This document shows, one piece after another, positions 1 through 5,158 of a stretch of 5,158 nt of DNA (positions are counted from its first letter, which is position 1; each line of letters starts with the position of its first letter). Under the pieces are notes generated by a model that saw only the letters and a program-made list of their open reading frames with translations, ran no database searches and had not been told where the DNA came from. Origin of the DNA: an uncultured Oscillospiraceae bacterium (GTDB lineage Bacteria; Bacillota; Clostridia; Oscillospirales; Oscillospiraceae); NCBI GenBank assembly GCA_934561175.1, contig CAKTFW010000056.1, positions 1-5,158 on the forward strand, read 5' to 3'. The position numbers and the translations under genes are program-made.

Positions 1-132
1 CTTTTCTCTACCTTTTTCTAAAGCAACAGAAGGTTTTGCATCTTTTCTGTCAACACCCGACAAAAAGTTCCTGATTTCGTAAGAAATTTGGAACTTTTCT
101 TCGCTTTTGCTTAAAATTTGTATATTGGTCAC
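1..132 (-). CDS. Possible 5' part of an unknown minus-strand gene, cut by the window edge
   Basis: On the minus strand a frame stays open from a GTG at 132-130 to the window edge, about 44 codons. It reads as a hydrophilic, charged peptide beginning MTNIQILSKSEEK and continuing through FLSGVDRKDAKPS. The frame is closed upstream by a TAG a few codons before a TTG and this GTG. The amino-acid mix looks protein-like, but I recognise no family and see no ribosome site before the GTG. The start also overlaps the repeat array at 123-168. The hairpin at 63-98 would lie inside the gene. A competing plus-strand reading, 2-82, ends in TAA. I cannot decide between coding and non-coding without the neighbouring sequence. 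Confidence 0.25.
   Translation of the reverse strand, partial: MTNIQILSKSEEKFQISYEIRNFLSGVDRKDAKPSVALEKGREK
63..98. terminator. Long hairpin, probable rho-independent terminator
   Basis: AAAAGTTCC at 63-71 pairs perfectly with GGAACTTTT at 90-98. Inside, ATTTC at 74-78 pairs with GAAAT at 83-87 around a GTAA loop. Only a T-T mismatch and a G-T pair separate the two stems. The plus-strand 3' side runs into CTTTTCTTCGCTTTT, and the minus-strand side into CTTTTTG, so it could stop transcripts from either side. If the left-edge minus-strand frame is a real gene, the hairpin would be inside it, which argues against one of the two calls. Confidence 0.5.
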
Positions 133-168
133 CGTATTGGTCAAGCCTGACTAATACACTGACCAATA
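123..168. repeat. Symmetrical four-copy 9-base repeat, operator-like
   Basis: TATTGGTCA occurs at 123-131 and 135-143. Its inverse occurs at 148-156 (TGACTAATA, one mismatch) and 160-168 (TGACCAATA). Copies within each half start 12 bases apart. Both pairs are centred on the same point, between 145 and 146. An alternative perfect 12-base inverted repeat, 132-143 with 160-171, also exists. This layout is typical of a site for a dimeric or cooperatively bound DNA-binding protein such as a repressor or recombinase accessory factor. It lies about 45 bases upstream of the promoter of the nuclease gene. Which protein binds it is not known. Confidence 0.65.
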
Positions 169-214
169 CGGCGTTAGACTGTAACAGCACAAAATATCAT
201 TCTAAAAGTTTACG

Positions 215-243
215 TTGTCCATTTCGTAGTCTTACGATATAAT
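215..243 (+). promoter_or_regulatory. Probable sigma-A type promoter of the nuclease gene
   Basis: TTGTCC at 215-220 matches four of six -35 consensus bases. TATAAT at 238-243 is a perfect -10 box, and the spacer is 17 bases. Transcription would begin near 250, leaving an AT-rich, pyrimidine-rich leader of roughly 85 bases before the ATG at 336. The symmetrical repeat at 123-168 sits upstream, where an activator or looping repressor could act. Confidence 0.6.
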
Positions 244-335
244 TTTATAAAGAAATCTTTTTTCTTTTTTAATAAATAGCTATGATTTTCTTGTTCTTCC
301 CAGGTAAATAATAATTGAACCTTGAGGAGGCACTT

Positions 336-1349
336 ATGCTTACGCCCATGATGATACAGTATTTGGTTGGCCTTTGTTGTCTTAGACACGATTCAGATGC
401 CGTTGAAATTACTCTTGGTGATATGGTCTATGATCATGTAGCCGAAAAGGATCGAGATGTAGATATTACTATTACTTTTAAAGACGGCAACGAAGTTACG
501 GCATTTAAAGCTGCAGAAGTCAAAAAAGAATCTCAACCCCTGGATGTAGCAACTATCGAACAGCTCTGTTTAAAATTCATAGATATGCCCCAAATAACTC
601 ATCGTTCAATCTTTTCAACATCAGGATATACCGAAGCGGCAAAGAAAAAAGCGAAACACTACTCTGTCGAATTATATACATTAAAACCTTGGCAACAGCG
701 GATAGAAGATAATTTTCCAGATTTCAAAGGAGTTGGTACCCCGTCCGAATTTTTGAGCCGTGTTGATGCATGTATCTTGCGTTGGATTCAGTATAATGTA
801 CATTTGACTGTTCCGGGGGGACCAGAATCTTTTCGTTGGTATGATGATACTCCCCTATTTTCTTCTGCCGGAAAAAGTCACAACAAATATGCCAATATGA
901 AACAATATGTTGATTACATTGTCCGACACTCCGCAGAAATACTTTGTACAATTGGTCCCATATTAAAAGGAGCAGAGCATTTGGTGTTTTCCAAAGACTC
1001 AGCTATAGAATATGCTAAAGGCCCAGCAATAAATCATGCGCATACAATGGATGTCAATGCGGATGCTGTATATTTGAAGTTCCCAGATGGTCTTCACCAA
1101 ATTTGTTCGCTTACAATTTTGGGACAATTACAATGGAGTATGAGGAAACGAAACCCCGATTTTTTTATACTCGAAAACGTCAATACTCAAGAAATTTTTG
1201 CTGGAGCCGCAATTACAGATTATGGAGAAAACGATGGCCGTATGTTTGCCATGATTTTTCCTGAAAAAGGGCGTGAAGTTGGAATCCATCCCTTTTCTAT
1301 CCCGGAAAAGCAAAAAAATATTATCCGAAATATCAAAATTAAAAGTTAA
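336..1349 (+). CDS. Orphan PD-(D/E)XK nuclease, Mrr/restriction-endonuclease-like
   Basis: The product is 337 residues. I place the start at ATG 336, not an upstream TTG at 315, because GAGGAGG at 324-330 sits five bases before it. Residues about 20-116 look like a restriction-endonuclase-like core. RDVDITI at 40-46 carries a candidate metal-binding Asp (D43). AEVKKE at 60-65 gives the E61-x-K63 half of the PD-(D/E)XK site. EQL at 75-77 then follows, and a final strand ends near 116. The Mrr type of this fold cuts DNA, often modified or foreign DNA. The C-terminal two thirds (about 117-337) match nothing I recognise and may sense the target or bind a partner. No methyltransferase or helicase gene is adjacent, so it would act alone or on modified DNA. 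The gene is AT-rich compared with everything to its right, suggesting a separate origin. Fold assignment is fairly likely; biological role is inferred. Confidence 0.75.
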   Translation: MLTPMMIQYLVGLCCLRHDSDAVEITLGDMVYDHVAEKDRDVDITITFKDGNEVTAFKAAEVKKESQPLDVATIEQLCLKFIDMPQITHRSIFSTSGYTEAAKKKAKHYSVELYTLKPWQQRIEDNFPDFKGVGTPSEFLSRVDACILRWIQYNVHLTVPGGPESFRWYDDTPLFSSAGKSHNKYANMKQYVDYIVRHSAEILCTIGPILKGAEHLVFSKDSAIEYAKGPAINHAHTMDVNADAVYLKFPDGLHQICSLTILGQLQWSMRKRNPDFFILENVNTQEIFAGAAITDYGENDGRMFAMIFPEKGREVGIHPFSIPEKQKNIIRNIKIKS

Positions 1350-1365
1350 TCCGTTAGGTCCCTTG

Positions 1366-1407
1366 GCCTTAAAGGCGCATCATCGCAGACATCTGAAATG
1401 ATGCGCC
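1366..1407. terminator. Shared hairpin between the convergent nuclease and integrase genes
   Basis: GGCGCATCAT at 1374-1383 pairs perfectly with ATGATGCGCC at 1398-1407. The 14-base loop can form its own small stem (CAGA 1386-1389 with TCTG 1392-1395). A second palindrome, GCCTT-A-AAGGC at 1366-1376, overlaps the left foot and would compete with it. On the minus strand the hairpin follows the integrase stop by about ten bases and runs into TTTAAGG. On the plus strand it follows the nuclease stop and runs into an AT-rich stretch. T-runs are weak on both sides. This spot is also where the base composition changes and where an element end next to int would be expected. Confidence 0.6.
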
Positions 1408-1417
1408 TATCTATATT

Positions 1418-2551
1418 TTATATTACTTTCCCAATTACATCCCCCATCGTATCTGCCGCCTCCCGCATCATCTCCGGCGTGGCGTGTGTATAGGTGCTCA
1501 GGGTGAAGCCCGCCGAATAGTGCCCAAGGGTGCTGGACAGGGTCTTTACATCCACGCCGTTCTTCAGAGACAACGTTGCAAATGTGTGTCTGAGGTCATG
1601 GAACCGAATGTGCTCCGCACCGATGGTCTTGAGGATTTTCTCATGGGTATGCCGGAAGGAATCCGGGTCGAACATCCCGCCTGTCTTGGGTGACGGGAAC
1701 ATATACGGATTTCCCGGATGCTTCTTGTGCTCCTCCACCATCAGGTCCACTGCCTGCTGTGAGACGGGCAGGATACGGACGGAGTTCTGTGTTTTCGGCA
1801 GGCTCACCACCAGTTCTCCCTTGATGCGGTTCACCTGCTTCGTGATGGAGATGGTTCGGTTCTCCACGTCCAGGTCCGTCCAGAGGAGGGCGAGGAGTTC
1901 TCCCCGCCGCAGGCCTGTGGTCAGCTCCAGGTAGAAGGGTGCCAGCAGGCCGCGCTTCTCCGCTTCCATCAGGTAGGGCTTTATCTTATCTTCCGGCAGG
2001 ACCTTCATCTCCCGCTTTTCCATCTTCGGCAGCTTGCAGCCCCTTGCGGGATTCACCAGAATGAGCCGCTCCGCCACCGCCTGTTCCAGGCAGTTGTTCA
2101 GCAGAGTGTGGATACCATGCACCACTCTGACGCTCAGTCCCTTGTTTTTCAGTTCGATGTGCTTGTACCTCTGTACCCGGCCATTCTTCTGGAGGTCGTT
2201 GTAGAATTTTTGGATTTGAATGGTAGTCAGCTTATCCAGCTTGATGTCACCCAGTTCGGGGATGATGTGCTTGTCTATGTAGTTCAGGTAGTAGTCCTTG
2301 GTTTTCTCCCGGAGCCTCGGCTCCGCATAGACCTCGTACCACATCTTCACCCAGCTTTTCACCGTGTGGGTGCCGCTGCGGTTCATGTCCAGCCGCCGGC
2401 TGTCCGCGATGGCCTTTTTCAGCTTCTCCTTGACCTCCGCCCGGGTCTTGCCCAGCACGTTCTTGAGCTTCTGCTTCCCAGTCTCCGGGTCATAGGACGC
2501 CGTGTAGAAGCCCTCCCACCGGCCGTCCTTCCGTTTGCGTGATGCCCTCAC
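1418..2551 (-). CDS. int: Tyrosine recombinase/integrase of Tn916 type, apparent N-terminal frameshift
   Basis: This enzyme would integrate and excise a mobile element by strand exchange through a covalent tyrosine. Counting from the GTG at 2551 it is 377 residues. Residues about 5-48 are an arm-type DNA-binding segment (RKRKDGRWEG, LGKTRAEVKEKL). About 63-165 are the SAM-like core-binding domain. About 185-370 are the catalytic domain, with R215 (TGLRRGE), K253, H318 and R321 (HDLRH), H344 (LGH) and Y354. The set is complete, so the catalytic part should work. The expected start is ATG 2573, which has a good ribosome site (GGAGAGGTGAGG) and overlaps the stop of the preceding gene as TAATG. 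That frame gives MAKKRANGEG, the usual opening of this family, then runs out of frame and stops at 2490. The GTG at 2551 lacks a clear ribosome site. Family assignment is very secure; intact expression is not. Confidence 0.92.
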   Translation of the reverse strand: MRASRKRKDGRWEGFYTASYDPETGKQKLKNVLGKTRAEVKEKLKKAIADSRRLDMNRSGTHTVKSWVKMWYEVYAEPRLREKTKDYYLNYIDKHIIPELGDIKLDKLTTIQIQKFYNDLQKNGRVQRYKHIELKNKGLSVRVVHGIHTLLNNCLEQAVAERLILVNPARGCKLPKMEKREMKVLPEDKIKPYLMEAEKRGLLAPFYLELTTGLRRGELLALLWTDLDVENRTISITKQVNRIKGELVVSLPKTQNSVRILPVSQQAVDLMVEEHKKHPGNPYMFPSPKTGGMFDPDSFRHTHEKILKTIGAEHIRFHDLRHTFATLSLKNGVDVKTLSSTLGHYSAGFTLSTYTHATPEMMREAADTMGDVIGKVI

Positions 2552-2573
2552 CGTTGGCGCGTTTTTTAGCCAT
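2490..2573 (-). pseudogene. Out-of-frame native start of the integrase gene
   Basis: ATG 2573 opens a 27-codon frame beginning MAKKRANGEGI and ending at TGA 2492-2490. The first ten residues are what integrases of this family normally start with. The main integrase frame resumes the expected RKRKDGRWEG one base off. Dropping a single base, for example the A at 2540, would join the two into one normal integrase. It could be a true inactivating mutation, a sequencing or assembly error, or a phase-variation or frameshifting signal. A run of six A (2567-2562 on the minus strand) lies just after the start. Confidence 0.7.
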
Positions 2574-2890
2574 TATGCCTCACCTCTCCTTTCCCAGCTT
2601 TCACAAGCCTGCCGCTCATCTTCAGCTTCAAAGCTGTATGGCGGCTGGTCTGCCAGCAGCTCCTGCTGGATGCCCTGTGCCAGACGATAGCCGGATATGA
2701 AGCTGTTCAGGCAGGCTTCGTCCCGCAGTTCATCTTCCATGTCCGCTATCCGCAGGAGCAGTTTCCGTCCTGGTTTATCCAGTAGCCGAGCAAGCTGGCT
2801 GTGTGTCCTCTTGATTTTCCTATCCAGATATTCCGCCCTCCTGGATGGGTTTTCGAACCTGTGGTAGAGGGCTTTCATATAATCGTGCAT
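2573..2890 (-). CDS. Small helical cytoplasmic protein upstream of the integrase
   Basis: The product is 105 residues. The start is ATG 2890, preceded by AGGAGG nine bases upstream; a longer frame to 2926 has no such support. The sequence is rich in charged residues and predicted helices: ENPSRRAEYLDRKIKRTHSQ near the N-terminus, LDKPGRKLLLRIADMEDEL in the middle, then SFISGYRLAQGIQQELL. There is no signal peptide, membrane segment or cysteine site. The middle and C-terminal parts resemble small Clostridia proteins of the DUF6809 kind, from memory only. Its stop codon overlaps the integrase ATG (TAATG), so the two are probably co-translated, and it may be an accessory factor of the element. 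Its function is unknown. Confidence 0.75.
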   Translation of the reverse strand: MHDYMKALYHRFENPSRRAEYLDRKIKRTHSQLARLLDKPGRKLLLRIADMEDELRDEACLNSFISGYRLAQGIQQELLADQPPYSFEAEDERQACESWERRGEA

Positions 2891-2961
2891 CGTGTGCCAC
2901 CTCCTGTCAGCAACACACAATACCACCCTCTGACCTTAATAGCCATCCCAACCGGGCAGAG

Positions 2962-2983
2962 TTATCAATTTATTATCAATTTC
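2962..2983. repeat. Tandem 11-base direct repeat
   Basis: TTATCAATTTA at 2962-2972 is followed directly by TTATCAATTTC at 2973-2983, ten of eleven bases identical. It is the most AT-rich part of the gap upstream of the small gene. On the minus strand it gives two TTGATAA motifs, which resemble -35 boxes, but I see no well-spaced -10 box after them. It may be a binding site or chance. Confidence 0.45.
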
Positions 2984-2996
2984 AGAGCGAACTGCA

Positions 2997-3028
2997 ATGG
3001 GCCGCATCCGATTTTGGATGCGGCCCAT
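2997..3028. terminator. Strong GC-rich hairpin after the CAP-domain gene
   Basis: ATGGGCCGCATCC at 2997-3009 pairs perfectly over 13 bases with GGATGCGGCCCAT at 3016-3028 around a six-base loop. It begins about a dozen bases past the stop codon of the CAP gene on the minus strand. There is no T-run after it, so termination may be partial or the stem may act as a 3' end stabiliser. It separates the CAP gene from the small gene and integrase. Confidence 0.6.
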
Positions 3029-3039
3029 CTATGGCGTTC

Positions 3040-3732
3040 TTATGCGTAGGGATTATACGCAGTTGGGTTCCCCACGAACATATAGCAGAACGCTCTGCCG
3101 CTGTCGAGGGTGACTCCCACACCGATGGTGTCACAATTCGGGTCAATCATCGTTGCCAGATGGCCGGGGGAGTTCTCCCAGTTCGCCACAGCCTTTTCGG
3201 AAATCCTTTCGGGAGCTGTAGCGGTGAACACCGTCAGATTGGAACCGAAGCCATGGGGATACCCCGCCTTCAGCACCGTTTCACATTCAACCCGGTTATT
3301 ATGATGAGTGTAGAGGTAGGCGGAACATTCCTGCGCCGCATCCATGAGAGCCTGATTGACTGTCAGTTCAGGGACGCCGTGCTTCTTCCGCACTTCGTTG
3401 ATACGCCGAATCATCTCCTCGCGAATCTCCACATCTGTCGGCTGAGAGCTGACTTCCTGTGCTGGGGTAATTCCGGTATACGGTGCGTCTGTGTCGATCT
3501 GTACGCCGTCCTCCCAATACACATTGAATCCCACCTGCCGACCGATATCCCTGAGCCGCACGAAATTACTCCCTGCAATGTTGTAGGCTGTCATGGAGAC
3601 CTGACGGCCATCCACATATATTTTCTGCCAAGTAGGTTCCGCCACGATTCCCGCGGCAGCTTCGCTCACCAGAGCCGCACCAATAACCATGCCCGTCACC
3701 ATGGCTGTGATATTTTGCTTGTTGTGCTTCAT
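3040..3732 (-). CDS. Secreted CAP-domain protein with copper-amine-oxidase-N-like domain
   Basis: The product is 230 residues. ATG 3732 is chosen because AAAGGAG lies seven bases upstream and a signal peptide begins there. Residues 1-27 have a basic start, a hydrophobic stretch and an AAA-type end, as expected for Sec export. Residues about 37-86 (KIYVDGRQV, FVRLRDIGRQVGF, VYWEDG) resemble the copper amine oxidase N-terminal-like domain, a common cell-surface module in Clostridia. Residues about 101-222 form a CAP (SCP/PR-1) domain: INEVRKKHGVPEL, HH at 143-144, and WENSPGH 185-191 with H191. CAP proteins are secreted, and their activity in bacteria is mostly unknown. There is no LPxTG or membrane anchor. 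It lies between the xis-like gene and the integrase, 146 bases after the former, so it is probably cargo. The two-domain reading is fairly secure; function is not. Confidence 0.87.
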   Translation of the reverse strand: MKHNKQNITAMVTGMVIGAALVSEAAAGIVAEPTWQKIYVDGRQVSMTAYNIAGSNFVRLRDIGRQVGFNVYWEDGVQIDTDAPYTGITPAQEVSSQPTDVEIREEMIRRINEVRKKHGVPELTVNQALMDAAQECSAYLYTHHNNRVECETVLKAGYPHGFGSNLTVFTATAPERISEKAVANWENSPGHLATMIDPNCDTIGVGVTLDSGRAFCYMFVGNPTAYNPYA

Positions 3733-3878
3733 GTCGATGCTCCTTTCCTTTTTGTAACACACAGCAATATCACAACCAGAGACCAAAAGCTATATGATTT
3801 TGCGAAAGTGGTCTGTGATAAAACGCAGGCATTACCTCCGGGCGAGAGTTTTAGAGTTCAACGACAGTCGCAAAACCA

Positions 3879-4085
3879 TCAATTCTCCCCAACATTCTTA
3901 TCCACCCATTCCTTGAGCTTGTCCTTGGGGATCACAATGCGGGTACCGATCTTCAATGCCGGGAAGCCCTCGGTGCGGGCCAGTTCGTAAGCTCCGGCAC
4001 GGGAGATACCCAATGCGGCTGCCATTTCCGGGACCGAGAGCGTCAGCGGTAGTTCCTCATAGGATCTGAACGTTACTTTTTTCAT
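3879..4085 (-). CDS. Excisionase-like winged helix-turn-helix protein
   Basis: The product is 68 residues, with start ATG 4085 preceded by AAAGGA five bases upstream. Residues 15-36 (LSVPEMAAALGISRAGAYEL) form a helix-turn-helix of the MerR/excisionase kind. Residues 37-61 (FPALKIGTRIVIPKDKLKEW) form the wing and closing helix. Proteins of this size and pattern in Clostridia elements bind DNA near the attachment site and direct the integrase toward excision, or act as regulators. It shares strand with the integrase but is separated from it by two genes, which is looser than the usual adjacent xis-int pair. It could instead be a plain regulator, for example of the divergent Fic promoter. The fold is secure and the excisionase role is inferred. 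Confidence 0.85.
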   Translation of the reverse strand: MKKVTFRSYEELPLTLSVPEMAAALGISRAGAYELARTEGFPALKIGTRIVIPKDKLKEWVDKNVGEN

Positions 4086-4121
4086 AGCTATCCTTTCTCC
4101 TCCTCGCAGTGGAGGGGCCTT

Positions 4122-4200
4122 TTATTTGTTATTCTTCGTCTTGTTGATATACTTCCCCATCATCTGGTGGAGGGGAGTATCCGCAGGAGCTGCGGTCAAT
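4122..4200 (-). pseudogene. Possible C-terminal remnant of a lost minus-strand gene
   Basis: On the minus strand, a frame ending in TAA at 4124-4122 reads ELTAAPADTPLHQMM then GKYINKTKNNK. This looks like a normal charged protein C-terminus with codon use like the neighbouring GC-rich genes. It has no start codon with a ribosome site. Upstream it runs into the AT-rich Fic promoter and then the antisense of the Fic gene, where an open frame means little. I suspect the 3' end of a gene that once preceded the excisionase-like gene and was cut away when the Fic segment joined. I do not recognise the family, and chance is possible. Confidence 0.3.
4181..4195. repeat. Small perfect hairpin
   Basis: CCGCAG at 4181-4186 pairs with CTGCGG at 4190-4195 around a three-base loop. 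There is no T-run on either side. It lies in the gap between the excisionase-like gene and the Fic gene, at the edge where GC-rich sequence gives way to the AT-rich Fic promoter. Its role is unknown. Confidence 0.35.
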
Positions 4201-4269
4201 TCACGTAGTATCTCAAAAAAATATCTTTTCTGAATTTCCAAAAGATTTTTCCTGTTTCGCGGAATCTTA

Positions 4270-4278
4270 TGGTATAAT
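4270..4278 (+). promoter_or_regulatory. Extended -10 promoter of the Fic gene
   Basis: TGGTATAAT has a perfect TATAAT at 4273-4278 preceded by the TGn extended -10 motif. The -35 region (around 4250-4255, TCCTGT) is poor, as is usual for extended -10 promoters. Transcription would start near 4285, giving a leader of only about 23 bases before the GTG at 4308. Confidence 0.65.
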
Positions 4279-4307
4279 TGGTCCAGCACAATGACGGAGG
4301 TGTTTCT

Positions 4308-5099
4308 GTGAGCCGATACGATGACGCTGTGAAAAAGTGGCAGGAGTGGGAAATCCGTACCACGGCAGACCTGGACCTGCGGCTGGACAGCTTCCGCATT
4401 CTATTTGCCTACAACTCCGGCAAAATTGAGAACGACGAGATCAATTATCACGATACCCGCGAGATTTTCGAGAACGGGAAGGTCGTCGGCTACACTGGAA
4501 GCACCCGCACACTGTTTGAACAGCAGAACCAGAAGACCTGCTACGAGCTTTTGCAGGACAAAATCATTTCGAGGGAACCGCTCTCCATTGACCTGGTCCG
4601 TATTGTTCACCGCGCTCTGACAGAAGGGACCTACGACGAGCGCCGCTACATCGTGAACGGTGAGCGCCCCGGTGACTTCAAGAGGCATGACTATGTCACC
4701 GGCAGAAACGAGGTGGGCTCTCCGCCCGATGAAGTCGAAGATGACCTTGCCGAACTGATTGACGAGATCAACACCATCGGGCAGAAGGCTCCCCTGAAGG
4801 CCGGGGCATATTTTCACGCCCGCTTTGAGAATATCCATCCCTTTGCTGATGGTAATGGGCGTGTTGGCCGGACGCTGCTGAACTACTGGCTGATGATCAA
4901 CGACTATCCGCCCATGATCATCTACGAGGAAGACCGCCGCGCATACTACGATGCCTTGCAGGCTTATGACGAGCAGGAGGACTTGGCCCTGCTGACCGAA
5001 TTCTTCGAAGAGCAGACGGTCAAGACCTGGACGCGTTCCATGGAACTGAGTGACAGCGATGCTCCAAAGCGCAAGGGGCTCGGCTTTTTCATGCTGTGA
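4308..5099 (+). CDS. fic: Class II Fic-domain protein, probable AMP transferase
   Basis: The product is 263 residues. The start is GTG 4308, with GGAGG at 4296-4300 seven bases upstream; an upstream TTG at 4278 falls inside the -10 box and is rejected. Fic enzymes usually move AMP from ATP onto a hydroxyl group of a target protein. The catalytic motif HPFADGNGRVGR is at 177-188 with H177, and is complete. SGKIEN at 37-42 fits the inhibitory motif (S/T)xxxE(G/N), with E41 expected to block ATP binding. Being N-terminal to the Fic core, it marks class II. The flap that holds the target lies near 118-139 (NGERPGDFKRHDYVTG). There is no signal peptide or membrane segment, so it should act in the cytoplasm. 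Because inhibition is built in, no separate antitoxin gene is needed and none is seen. The target is unknown. It is divergent from the excisionase-like gene and followed directly by a terminator, so it is a single-gene unit. Confidence 0.93.
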   Translation: MSRYDDAVKKWQEWEIRTTADLDLRLDSFRILFAYNSGKIENDEINYHDTREIFENGKVVGYTGSTRTLFEQQNQKTCYELLQDKIISREPLSIDLVRIVHRALTEGTYDERRYIVNGERPGDFKRHDYVTGRNEVGSPPDEVEDDLAELIDEINTIGQKAPLKAGAYFHARFENIHPFADGNGRVGRTLLNYWLMINDYPPMIIYEEDRRAYYDALQAYDEQEDLALLTEFFEEQTVKTWTRSMELSDSDAPKRKGLGFFML

Positions 5100-5106
5100 T
5101 ATTTCC

Positions 5107-5137
5107 GCACCCCGCCGACAATTCGGCGGGGTGCTTT
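5107..5137 (+). terminator. Strong rho-independent terminator of the Fic gene
   Basis: GCACCCCGCCGA at 5107-5118 pairs perfectly over 12 bases with TCGGCGGGGTGC at 5123-5134 around a four-base loop, followed by TTTCGC. It begins eight bases after the Fic stop codon. The T-run is short but the stem is very stable. Confidence 0.85.
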
Positions 5138-5158
5138 CGCTATGCTGGGAGCTACTGT

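Noticed and set aside
2..82. A plus-strand frame ending in TAA at 80-82 that could be the tail of an upstream gene.
   Set aside because: It is low-complexity and rich in Ser and Phe, and its stop lies in the loop of the hairpin; no evidence favours it over the minus-strand reading.
2881..3039. Possible promoter for the small gene and integrase using TTGATA motifs near 2962-2980.
   Set aside because: No -10 box at acceptable spacing (16-18 bases) follows on the minus strand.
3798..3875. Inverted 8-mers TTTTGCGA (3798-3805) and TCGCAAAA (3868-3875) flanking the gap between the CAP and excisionase-like genes.
   Set aside because: Arms are short and 62 bases apart with no extension; likely chance in this AT-rich gap.
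3848..3876. A 29-base segment starting GTTTTAGAG and ending AAAAC, like a type II CRISPR repeat.
   Set aside because: There is one copy only, no spacer pattern and no cas gene nearby; the likeness is limited to the ends.
2845..3990. A long plus-strand open frame of 381 codons opposite the CAP gene.
   Set aside because: It is antisense to a gene with a signal peptide, recognisable domains and ribosome site, and has no ribosome site or recognisable content of its own.
4401..4838. A minus-strand open frame opposite the Fic gene.
   Set aside because: It is a shadow of the Fic coding frame; the Fic motif and ribosome site settle the real strand.

Overview
The window looks like an accessory, integrase-bearing region from a low-to-mid GC Gram-positive of the class Clostridia, probably a gut Oscillospiraceae or Lachnospiraceae relative. 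This is inferred from strong GGAGG-type ribosome sites, a Tn916-type tyrosine integrase with a small excisionase-like protein, and a secreted protein joining a copper-amine-oxidase-N-like domain to a CAP domain. No database search was possible, so taxonomy and family names rest on recognition of motifs.

Left part (1-1349). This stretch is visibly AT-rich. A non-coding segment holds a long hairpin (63-98), a symmetrical four-copy 9-base repeat (123-168) and a good promoter (215-243). It leads into one plus-strand gene (336-1349) for an orphan PD-(D/E)XK nuclease of the Mrr/restriction-endonuclease-like type. No methyltransferase or partner gene is next to it. The far left edge may carry the 5' part of a minus-strand gene.

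Middle (1350-4085). Base composition becomes clearly more GC-rich. A hairpin at 1374-1407 lies between two convergent genes and can serve both. Four genes follow on the minus strand, in transcription order: an excisionase-like winged helix-turn-helix protein (4085-3879), a secreted CAP-domain protein (3732-3040), a small helical protein (2890-2573) and the integrase (2573/2551-1418). The small gene and the integrase overlap as TAATG and are probably translationally coupled. The natural integrase ATG is, however, out of frame with the rest of the gene. Either the gene has a one-base frameshift near its 5' end, or it now starts at an internal GTG. All catalytic residues of the integrase are intact.

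Right part (4086-5158). An extended -10 promoter drives a plus-strand gene for a class II Fic protein (4308-5099), with the full Fic motif and an N-terminal inhibitory motif, followed by a strong terminator. Between the excisionase-like gene and the Fic promoter lies what reads like the C-terminal tail of a lost minus-strand gene.

Reading of the whole: this is the integrase end of an integrative element (int plus xis-like gene) carrying or abutting cargo. The two outward genes, the nuclease and the Fic enzyme, are both of types often found in defence or toxin-like roles. No conjugation genes, CRISPR array, tRNA or rRNA gene is visible, and the element's far end is not in the window.
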